51,111 nucleotides of DNA from Bradyrhizobium sp. GTDB taxonomy: Bacteria > Pseudomonadota > Alphaproteobacteria > Rhizobiales > Xanthobacteraceae. Numbering within the stretch: the stretch's first letter is position 1; each line of letters opens with the position of its first letter. Position numbers and translations under genes: made by a program. A model generated the notes under the pieces. It was not told the DNA's origin and did no database searches. It worked only from the letters and a program-made list of their open reading frames with translations. The stretch spans positions 1 through 51,111 of the forward strand of contig NZ_JAGWUA010000007.1 in assembly GCF_028868675.1 (NCBI RefSeq). Direction: 5' to 3'. This document shows positions 44,790-51,111 of the stretch, piece by piece.

Positions 44790-45632
44790 ATGCCGAACAA
44801 GACTGCCAAAACTGCCGCGAAAGCGACCGTTTCGAAGCCTGCTGCTTCGAAGGCCGCCGCCAAGCCTGCCGCCAAAGCCCATGCTGCTGCCGCCAAGGCC
44901 CCGGTTGGCAAGACCGCGGTTGCCAAGGCGCCCGCCGCCAAGGCTGCCGTTGCCAAGGCCCCTGTAAAGGCTCCCGTTGCCGCCAAGCCCGCCGTGAAGC
45001 CGGCCGCCGCCCCCAAGGTGGAGGAGAAGAAGGTCGTCACCCAGCGCCAGGGCTTCAAGGCCACCGAATTCGTGGTCTATCCCGCTCATGGCGTCGGCCA
45101 GATCCTGGCCATCGAGGAGCAGGAGATCGCCGGTGCGAAGCTCGAGCTGTTCGTCATCAACTTCATCAAGGACAAGATGACGCTGCGCGTGCCGACCGCC
45201 AAGGTCGCCAATGTCGGCATGCGCAAGCTGTCGGAGCCCGCGCTGGTGAAGCGGGCGCTGGAGACGCTCAAGGGCCGCGCCCGCGTCAAGCGCACCATGT
45301 GGTCGCGACGCGCCCAGGAATACGAAGCAAAAATCAATTCGGGCGATATCGTCGCGATTGCGGAGGTCGTGCGCGATCTCTATCGCTCGGAATCGCAGCC
45401 CGAGCAGTCCTACTCGGAACGCCAGCTCTATGAAGCGGCGCTCGACCGGCTGTCCCGCGAGATCGCGGTGGTACAGCACTCGACCGAGACCGAGGCGATC
45501 AAGGAGATCGAGGCCCAACTCGCCAAGAGCCCGCGTCGCACCGCCGCCAAGACGGAGGCTGAAGGAGAAGGCGAGGCCGAGGTCGATGATACCGATGGCG
45601 ACGACACCGCGGTCGCCGACGAGGCCGCGTAA
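44790..45632 (+). CDS. carD: CarD family transcriptional regulator with Ala/Lys-rich N-terminus
   Basis: A 280-residue CarD-type protein from the ATG at 44790 (MPNKTAKTAAKATVSKP). The first 85 residues are Ala/Lys/Pro-rich, histone-like repeats. The RNA polymerase-interacting CarD/TRCF domain starts near FKATEFVVYPAHGVGQI and is followed by the DNA-binding helical domain (LVKRALETLKGRARVKRTMWSRRAQEYEAKI, then SYSERQLYEAALDRLSREIAVV). The tail is acidic (EAEGEGEAEVDDTDGDD). CarD stabilises open promoter complexes in other bacteria. In-frame Lys/Ala-rich codons continue upstream to GTG 44652, so a 326-residue form is possible. A terminator follows. Confidence 0.92.
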   Translation: MPNKTAKTAAKATVSKPAASKAAAKPAAKAHAAAAKAPVGKTAVAKAPAAKAAVAKAPVKAPVAAKPAVKPAAAPKVEEKKVVTQRQGFKATEFVVYPAHGVGQILAIEEQEIAGAKLELFVINFIKDKMTLRVPTAKVANVGMRKLSEPALVKRALETLKGRARVKRTMWSRRAQEYEAKINSGDIVAIAEVVRDLYRSESQPEQSYSERQLYEAALDRLSREIAVVQHSTETEAIKEIEAQLAKSPRRTAAKTEAEGEGEAEVDDTDGDDTAVADEAA

Positions 45633-45660
45633 GCGGCCCGCATCGCGCCAACGATCAAGA

Positions 45661-45690
45661 GCCCGGCCGATCGGCCGGGCTTTTCGTTTG
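45661..45690 (+). terminator. Rho-independent terminator of carD
   Basis: Perfect 20-bp palindrome GCCCGGCCGATCGGCCGGGC (45661-45680) followed by TTTTCGTTT, 28 bp past the carD stop. Confidence 0.9.
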
Positions 45691-45726
45691 AAGGAAACAG
45701 TCAGCGCACAGCGCTCTCGCCGCGCG

Positions 45727-47226
45727 TCAGTCCACGACGATCTTGACGCGGTCGCGCACCCTCACCTGACCCTTGGCGTCGAGGCCGTTGAGCACGCGGA
45801 AGCGTTCGGCGGGATGATCGATGCCGGCCATGCGGTGCGCGAGCGATTCCACGGTGTCGCCGGGCTGCACGGTGATCACCTTGATGCGCAGCGGGCGCGC
45901 GGCCTGGATTTCCTCCAGCGTCAGCCGGCGGAACGAGTTCACGGTTTCGCGCACGTTGCGCTCGCTCTCGGTGTTCTTCTGACGGCTGGCGAAGATGAAG
46001 CGGTAGACGTCGCTGCCGAAGCGCAGGGCATAGACCTTGAACTGCCACTGATCGCCCTTGGCGACGACGGAGGCGGCCGGAAAGCCGTTGATGGTGATGT
46101 CCTCGGTCGAGGATTTGTCGACGCCTTCCATCCAGCCGGAGTTGAGGTAGTCGCCGAGCGATTGCTCGGCCGGCACCCGCACGACGTCGAAGCGCATCGC
46201 CTGCGAGCCGCCCTCGCGCACGCCGATCACCGCCTGCGCGGTGTTGTCGAGCGTGAAATTGTCGGGCGCGGCGAAGGTGAAGCCGAGTTTCGGATGCAGG
46301 AAGCGCCGGCCGCGGACGAAGCCTTCGCTGGGGTCCTCGCCGTAGACGATGTTGTCGATCGCGCCGAGATAGGTCTCGCGGTCGCGCTCGGCATCTGCCG
46401 GCGTGCCGTACTGCCGCGCGATCGATTGCGCGTTCTGCACGCGCTCGGGCGTTGCCGGATGCGAGGAGGTGAAGTCCTGCGCGCGCGGATCGAGCGGGGT
46501 CTTGCCGGCCTTCAGCGCCGCGTTGCGCTCCATCGCCGCGAGGAAGCGCGAGGCGCCGAACGGGTCGAAATGCGCGCGGGCGGAGAGACCGACGCCGATG
46601 CCGTCGGCCTCGAACTCCTGCTTGCGCGAGAAACTCGCCATGGTGAGCTTGGTCTTGGCGAGCGCGAGTGCCGTGAGTTCGGGATCGTTGCTCATGTCGG
46701 TGACGACGCGGGTCACGATTGCGGCCTTGCGCGCCTCGTCCTCGCGTATCGCGGCGTGCTTGGACAGTACATGCGCCATCTCGTGGCTGAGCACGGAGGA
46801 CAGTTCCGAGGTGTCGTTGGCGAGCGCGAGCAGGCCGCGCGTCACGTAGAGCTGACCGTTCGGCAGCGCGAAGGCGTTCACGGCGCCGGAATTGAGGATG
46901 GTGACCTTGTAGCCCTGATCCGGGCGATCGGAAGCCGCGACGAGCCGTTCGACCGTCCTGGTGACCAGCGCTTCCAGTCGCGGATCGTCGTAGGTGCCGC
47001 CATAGGTCGCGAGAATGCGCTCATGCTCGCGCTCGGTCGCGGGCGTTTGCGCGACCGCCGGCTTCGGCTTGGGCATCGCCACGCTCGGTACGGCGGCCTG
47101 GAACTGGAAGCGGCCGATGTCGCCGCAGCCGGCGAGGCCGGCGACGAGGGCGAGACACAGCAGAGCCCGCGCAGCCCGAAGGCCGCAGCTCTGCTCAGTC
47201 TCGCGCCGTCTCAAATCCCCAATCAC
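45727..47226 (-). CDS. M48 family metalloprotease, lipoprotein (BepA/LoiP-like)
   Basis: A 499-residue periplasmic protease. The signal peptide ends in a lipobox (LVAGLAGC). The zinc site is HEMAH at about 148-152 in SSVLSHEMAHVLSKHAAIRE, with the third ligand Glu in KQEFEADGIGVGLSAR. The middle and C-terminal parts hold repeated beta-like segments, and the last ~55 residues (RIKVITVQPGDTVESLAHRM to the end) resemble a LysM domain, which could anchor it to peptidoglycan. Likely acts in outer-membrane protein quality control. It converges with carD. Confidence 0.92.
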   Translation of the reverse strand: MIGDLRRRETEQSCGLRAARALLCLALVAGLAGCGDIGRFQFQAAVPSVAMPKPKPAVAQTPATEREHERILATYGGTYDDPRLEALVTRTVERLVAASDRPDQGYKVTILNSGAVNAFALPNGQLYVTRGLLALANDTSELSSVLSHEMAHVLSKHAAIREDEARKAAIVTRVVTDMSNDPELTALALAKTKLTMASFSRKQEFEADGIGVGLSARAHFDPFGASRFLAAMERNAALKAGKTPLDPRAQDFTSSHPATPERVQNAQSIARQYGTPADAERDRETYLGAIDNIVYGEDPSEGFVRGRRFLHPKLGFTFAAPDNFTLDNTAQAVIGVREGGSQAMRFDVVRVPAEQSLGDYLNSGWMEGVDKSSTEDITINGFPAASVVAKGDQWQFKVYALRFGSDVYRFIFASRQKNTESERNVRETVNSFRRLTLEEIQAARPLRIKVITVQPGDTVESLAHRMAGIDHPAERFRVLNGLDAKGQVRVRDRVKIVVD

Positions 47227-47265
47227 GTCGCCTGCTCGTGCCTAGTTCCGGCTGGCCCCGGTCGG

Positions 47266-48015
47266 CTATTTCGCGCCCAGCAATTCGATCTGTCCCACCC
47301 GGAGCACCTCGATCCGCGGCCCGGTATTCCCCTCGATCCAGCCCCGCACCCGAATCCGCCTGTTCTCCAGTGACTTAAGGGCAATACCGGCGGCGTCGAA
47401 CGCCGGCAGCATGCGCCTTGAAATAGTCACAGCGAAGCCCCATGTCCAGTTTCGTCCGAAGTTGAGATAAGTCGTTGCCCCGGCTTGCCGGACCGATAGA
47501 ACCCTGCCTTCGACCACCATAAAGCGCCCGATCCCGGCCAAAATATCGTCCGGACTTTCCGCGTTTTTTATGGCGGCGGCATCGGCCCAGGTGCCTTTCC
47601 GCGCCCGCCGCGCCCCGGCCTCCGCCTCGAGCAGCGCCGCCGCACAGTCCTTGTCCCCGATCTCGGCGGAGACCAGCGCCTCGCCCTGCGCGAGCAGCAT
47701 CGCCTGCACCGGCGTCTCGCTGTCCGCGAGAAAGACGAGTGCCGGCTGCCGTCCATAGCGGTCGGGCGTGTCGTCGGTGCCGCGCAGGCTTACCGCGCGG
47801 CCGTTCAGCAGTCCGGCCAGCGCCCGCGTTGCAGTCGCAGCCGGCTCGATCCCGGCGAGGCGCACCTCGCGGCCGTCGTCGAGACGGATGGTGCGGGCAT
47901 CGACGATGCCTGCGACGCGGCCTTCGCCCTGCGGCTCGAACCGGCAGGCGCCCGCGGCGGCGGCCGCCGGCATGGCCGCGAGCAAGGCGACGAGGAGGGT
48001 AATCGGTTGCTTCAC
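47266..48015 (-). CDS. Thermonuclease-like (SNase fold) exported protein, active site degenerate
   Basis: A 249-residue protein starting at GTG (VKQPITLLVALLAAMPAAAAA), with a signal peptide cleaved near 23. The SNase-like region (about 30-140) keeps the Arg of REVRLAGI and the Arg pair of PDRYGRQPALV. However, the usual DGDT reads DART and the usual GIDAPE reads GIEPAA, so a catalytic-site Asp and Glu appear lost. A second OB-like region follows (GRFMVVEGRVLSVRQAGATTYLNFGRNW). It may bind nucleic acid without cutting. It lies about 40 bp from the M48 gene on the same strand. Confidence 0.8.
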   Translation of the reverse strand: MKQPITLLVALLAAMPAAAAAGACRFEPQGEGRVAGIVDARTIRLDDGREVRLAGIEPAATATRALAGLLNGRAVSLRGTDDTPDRYGRQPALVFLADSETPVQAMLLAQGEALVSAEIGDKDCAAALLEAEAGARRARKGTWADAAAIKNAESPDDILAGIGRFMVVEGRVLSVRQAGATTYLNFGRNWTWGFAVTISRRMLPAFDAAGIALKSLENRRIRVRGWIEGNTGPRIEVLRVGQIELLGAK

Positions 48016-48096
48016 GTTGCCCGGAGCAATTGCGCTATGCTGAACTCCTAGCTGAAACCGGGACGAGAACGAAGGGGCCAAGGGGGAGATTCAGGG

Positions 48097-48510
48097 ATGG
48101 AGATCAACGGCATTGCGCATGTTTTCCTGACCGCATCGAATTTCGAGCGCTCGCGCGCGTTCTATCGCAAGCTGCTGCCGTTTCTCGGGCTGACGCCGGT
48201 CATCGACACCGAGACGACGTTCTATTGCGTCGGCGGCCGCACCGCGGTCGGAATCGCGGCGCCGGCGCCGGAACATGCCGGCGCCGCGTTCGAGCAGCAG
48301 CGCGTCGGGCTGCATCACCTCTGCTTCCGCGCCCGCGAGCGCGCCGATGTCGACGAATTGCACCGCTTCGTGATGACACTGGGCGCAAAGGTGGTCCGCG
48401 CGCCGCGCGAGGACGAATGGGCTCCCGGCTATTATTCGCTGCTGTTCGAGGATCCCGACGGCATCCGGCTCGAGCTCAATCACGTGCCGGGCAAAGGGCT
48501 GCTGGCGTAG
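48097..48510 (+). CDS. VOC (glyoxalase/dioxygenase) family protein
   Basis: A 137-residue vicinal oxygen chelate protein with the beta-alpha-beta-beta-beta modules MEINGIAHVFLTASNFERSRAFYRKLLPFLG and VGLHHLCFRARERADVDELHRFV. Likely metal ligands are His8 in the first module, His in GLHHLCF and Glu in IRLELNHVPG. The reaction is unknown; homologs include glyoxalase I and small-molecule modification enzymes. Confidence 0.9.
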   Translation: MEINGIAHVFLTASNFERSRAFYRKLLPFLGLTPVIDTETTFYCVGGRTAVGIAAPAPEHAGAAFEQQRVGLHHLCFRARERADVDELHRFVMTLGAKVVRAPREDEWAPGYYSLLFEDPDGIRLELNHVPGKGLLA

Positions 48511-48735
48511 CGTGCAGCTGTTGCCCCGACCTCGTCATTGCAATGACGGAGTAGGAGGCAGTTCCGCCCTTTCGCATCATTCCGCTTTGCGGAAAGAACG
48601 CGCGTTTGCGAAACGCTTGCGCGGATGCCGCCCGCTTTGCCGCGACTTGCTGCCCTCTCGCGCATGCGGCATGATCGCGCCAACACCAACAACCAAGCCG
48701 CCATCAGAGTACGGCACGACAAGGGAGATCTTTCC

Positions 48736-49941
48736 ATGAAGCGAATCTTGTCCGGCATTTTCGCCGCAGCGCTGGTGGCGGGCGCGAGCGCTGCTTATGC
48801 GCAGGACAAGCCGCCCCTGAAACTCGGCGGCATTCTCGACATGTCGAGCCTCTACGCCGACATTACCGGTGCCGGCAGCGAGACCGCGGCCAAGATGGCG
48901 GCGGAGGACTTTGGCGGCGAGGTGCTCGGCCGCAAGATCGAGATCATCGCGGCCGACCATCTCAACAAGGCGGACCTCGCCGCCAACATCGCCCGCGACA
49001 TGATCGACAACCAGGGCGTCGAGATGATCTGGGACGTCGCGGCCTCCGCGACCGCGCTTGCGGCCGGCGAGATCGCAAAGGCCCGCAACAAGATCATCAT
49101 GTTCAACGGCCCGGGCTCGATCCGGCTCTCCAACGAGGCCTGCGGCCCCTACACCGTGCACTACGTGTTCGACACCTTTGGACAGGCCAACGTGACCGGG
49201 CTTGCCGCCGTCAAATCCGGCCTCGATACCTGGTTCTTCCTGACCGCCGATTACGCCTTCGGCCAGGACCTCGAGAAGGACACCAGCAACGTCGTGGTCA
49301 AGACCGGCGGCAAGGTGCTGGGCAGCGTCCGCCACCCCCTCAACACCTCGGACTTCTCCTCCTTCCTGCTGCAGGCGCAGGCCTCCAAGGCCAAGGTGAT
49401 CGGGCTCGCCAACGCCGGCGGCGACACCGTGAACGCGATCAAGCAGTCGGCCGAGTTCGGCATCATGAAGGGCGGCCAGAAGCTCTCGCCGTTGCTCGCC
49501 TTCGTCACCGACATCGACTCGATCGGCCTCGAGACCGCGCAGGGCCTGCTGCTCGCCGAAGCCTTCTACTGGGACCTCAACGACGACACGCGGGCGTTCT
49601 CCAAGCGCTTCGAGGCGAAGATGAAGCGGCCGCCGACCTCGGCGCAGGCCGGCGTCTACTCTTCCGTGACGCATTACCTGAAGGCGGTGAAGGCCGCCGG
49701 CACGACCGATGCCGCCGCGGTGATGAAAGTGATGAAGGAGACGCCGATCAACGACTTCTTCGCCAAGGGCGGCAAGATCCGCGAGGACGGACGCATGGTG
49801 CACGACATGTACCTGTTCGAAGTCAAGAAGCCGTCGGAATCCAAGGGCCGCTGGGACGACTACAAGCTGCTCGCCACCGTGTCCGGCAACGAGGCGTTCC
49901 AGCCCATCGAGCAGTCGCGCTGCCCGCTGGTGAAGAAATGA
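48736..49941 (+). CDS. ABC transporter substrate-binding protein, branched-chain amino acid type
   Basis: A 401-residue periplasmic binding protein. The signal peptide MKRILSGIFAAALVAGASAAYAQ is cleaved near 23. The mature protein has the type I fold of the LivK/LivJ group (PPLKLGGILDMSSLYADITGAGSETAAKMAAEDFGG, then WDVAASATALAAGEIAK and KVIGLANAGGDTVNAIKQSAEFGI). Bradyrhizobia carry very many such proteins for diverse ligands, so the substrate cannot be named. No permease or ATPase genes are in the window. AAGGGAGA lies 8 bp upstream of the ATG at 48736. Confidence 0.93.
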   Translation: MKRILSGIFAAALVAGASAAYAQDKPPLKLGGILDMSSLYADITGAGSETAAKMAAEDFGGEVLGRKIEIIAADHLNKADLAANIARDMIDNQGVEMIWDVAASATALAAGEIAKARNKIIMFNGPGSIRLSNEACGPYTVHYVFDTFGQANVTGLAAVKSGLDTWFFLTADYAFGQDLEKDTSNVVVKTGGKVLGSVRHPLNTSDFSSFLLQAQASKAKVIGLANAGGDTVNAIKQSAEFGIMKGGQKLSPLLAFVTDIDSIGLETAQGLLLAEAFYWDLNDDTRAFSKRFEAKMKRPPTSAQAGVYSSVTHYLKAVKAAGTTDAAAVMKVMKETPINDFFAKGGKIREDGRMVHDMYLFEVKKPSESKGRWDDYKLLATVSGNEAFQPIEQSRCPLVKK

Positions 49942-49948
49942 CGCGAAG

Positions 49949-50108
49949 CGTCATCCCGGAGTTCGCGTAAGCGCGAACCCAATGCGCAATTGCGCATCGT
50001 GGGATTTCGATCCACGATCTCCGTCATTGCGGGGAGCGAAGCGACGAAGCAATCCAGGTCGCCTTCGCGGATACATCTCTGGATTGCTTCGCTTCGCTCG
50101 CAATGACG
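49949..50108. repeat. Palindromic repeats between the ABC binding protein and the enoyl-CoA hydratase
   Basis: Two units. 49949-50018 holds GCGTCATCCCGGAGTTCGCG and palindromic TGCGCAATTGCGCA. 50022-50108 is a long inverted repeat CGTCATTGCGGGGAGCGAAG...GCAATCCAG against CTGGATTGCTTCGCTTCG...GCAATGACG. The latter pattern (CGTCATTGCGAGCGAAGCGAAGCAATCC) is a family common in this group of bacteria. Confidence 0.75.
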
Positions 50109-50143
50109 GTGTGGAAACGCTCGATATAACAAGGAGACCTCCC

Positions 50144-50935
50144 ATGAGCGACGACATGGTCCTGCAGAAGCTCGAAGGCGGGCTGCTCACCATCACCATG
50201 AACCGGCCTGAGCGGAAGAATGCGCTGGCGCCCGAGATGGTGCGCGGGCTCGTCGAGGCGGCGCGGCGCGCGGCCGACGATACGGACGTGCGCGCGGTTC
50301 TGCTCAAGGGCGCCGGCGGAACCTTCTGCGTCGGCGGCGACGTCAAGTCGATGGCGGAAGGGCGTGCCCCGCTGCCGTTCGAGGCGAAGCTCGCGAACCT
50401 GCGCCGCGGCATGGAGGTCTCGCGCATCCTGCACCAGATGCCGAAGCCGGTGGTGGCCCAACTCGACGGCGCCGCGGCCGGCGCGGGCCTGTCGATGGCG
50501 CTGTCCTGCGATCTCCGCATCGCTTCCGAATCCTGCAAGATCACCACCGCCTTCGCCAAGGTCGGCTTCTCCGGCGATTACGGCGGCACCTATTTCCTGA
50601 CCCAGCTGCTCGGCAGCGCCAAGGCGCGCGAGCTCTATCTGCTGTCGCCGGTGCTGACCGCGCAGGAGGCGTTCAATCTCGGCATGGTCACCAAGGTGGT
50701 GCCGGACGCGGAAGTCGAGGAGGCTTCGCGCGAGCTGGCGATGTCGCTGGCGCAGGGGCCGTCGATCGCGCTCGGTTTCATCAAGCGCAACATCAACAAT
50801 GCCGAGACCATGTCTCTGGAAGCCTGCTTCGATGGCGAGGCGTTCCATCACACGCGCGCTGGCGAGACCACCGATCACAAGGAAGCGGCAAAGGCCTTTG
50901 TCGAGAAGCGCAAGCCGGCATTCCAGGGGGCCTGA
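50144..50935 (+). CDS. Enoyl-CoA hydratase/isomerase family protein
   Basis: A 263-residue crotonase-fold enzyme. The oxyanion-hole segments GAGGTFCVGGDVKSMA and LDGAAAGAGLSMALSCDLRIAS are clear. The usual catalytic Glu positions read SGDYGGTYFLTQLLG, in which the second Glu is replaced, so hydratase activity is not assured and an isomerase or thioesterase is possible. A strong AAGGAGA precedes the ATG at 50144. The neighbouring VOC gene starts 2 bp after its stop, so they are coupled. Confidence 0.9.
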   Translation: MSDDMVLQKLEGGLLTITMNRPERKNALAPEMVRGLVEAARRAADDTDVRAVLLKGAGGTFCVGGDVKSMAEGRAPLPFEAKLANLRRGMEVSRILHQMPKPVVAQLDGAAAGAGLSMALSCDLRIASESCKITTAFAKVGFSGDYGGTYFLTQLLGSAKARELYLLSPVLTAQEAFNLGMVTKVVPDAEVEEASRELAMSLAQGPSIALGFIKRNINNAETMSLEACFDGEAFHHTRAGETTDHKEAAKAFVEKRKPAFQGA

Positions 50936-50937
50936 CA

Positions 50938-51111
50938 ATGGCGGAGTACATGCGCCTGCGGCAGATCTGCCTGGTCGCGCCGCACCTGGAGCCGGTGATT
51001 TCTGATATCGCCGCGATCATGGGCCTCTCCATCTGCTATCGCGACGGCAACGTTGCAAAGTACGGGCTGGAGAACGCACTCTTGCCGGTGGATACGATCC
51101 TGCTGGAAGTC
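50938..51111 (+). CDS. VOC family protein (partial, cut by the right edge)
   Basis: The first 58 codons of a gene beginning MAEYMRLRQICLVAPHLEPV. The segment LRQICLVAPHLEPVISDIAAIMGLSICYRDGN has the pattern of a VOC-type beta-alpha module. The ATG lies 2 bp after the enoyl-CoA hydratase stop, so it is in the same transcript. The rest is outside the window. Confidence 0.7.
   Translation, partial: MAEYMRLRQICLVAPHLEPVISDIAAIMGLSICYRDGNVAKYGLENALLPVDTILLEV

Overview
The window is chromosomal DNA of a high-GC alphaproteobacterium. Bradyrhizobium or a close relative in the Nitrobacteraceae is the best guess. Reasons are the strongly GC-biased third codon positions, the gene orders helicase/S4/ferredoxin/CarD and BolA/DnaJ/cobS/cobT, the Ala/Lys-rich CarD, and the many short palindromic intergenic repeats. 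Assignment is by recognition only. No rRNA, tRNA, CRISPR array, classical insertion sequence or prophage was found.

Layout. 1-4833 (minus strand): release factor 1 (cut by the left edge), nitrogen-PTS enzyme I (ptsP) and aspartate kinase (lysC). 4995-7803 (plus): PH-domain membrane protein, ubiG, a small GIY-YIG nuclease boxed in by REP palindromes, and an EamA transporter. 7813-10278 (minus): DUF1178, nitrilase-family amidase, glutaredoxin (joined by 4-bp start/stop overlaps) and ComF. 10358-14013: a methyltransferase-fold protein, then mutT, argJ and a parvulin-type isomerase on the minus strand. 14357-21420: secA, an L,D-transpeptidase lipoprotein, accA, xerD and a 48-residue membrane peptide. 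21577-24693 (plus): aroK, aroB and a CNNM/CorC-type membrane protein. 24724-32333: bolA and a DnaJ-like gene, then, after an intervening block of two divergent citrate synthase paralogs and a DedA protein, cobS and cobT. 32330-37629 is an accessory-looking stretch (phytase-like esterase, old yellow enzyme, small membrane protein, PilZ protein, DUF2235 hydrolase) broken up by REPIN elements. 38037-47226: rpmB, a DUF3108 protein, SUV3-like helicase, S4 protein, 7Fe ferredoxin, CarD and an M48 lipoprotein protease. 47266-51111: nuclease-like protein, VOC protein, branched-chain-type ABC binding protein, enoyl-CoA hydratase and a VOC protein cut by the right edge.

Most genes are housekeeping: translation termination, amino acid and aromatic biosynthesis, ubiquinone, fatty acid synthesis, protein export, envelope maintenance and cobalt insertion into cobalamin.

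The most interesting structure is a dispersed inverted-pair repeat (REPIN-like, seven copies of 128-150 bp plus single ends). Its termini also flank the GIY-YIG nuclease gene, which suggests a nuclease/repeat partnership analogous to RAYT transposases with REP sequences. A second point is a divergent pair of citrate synthase paralogs. One carries a fused helix-turn-helix domain, and the promoter between them holds palindromes placed like an autoregulatory operator next to an apparently leaderless start. A third is an S4-domain gene whose normal start codon is missing right beside a palindromic repeat.
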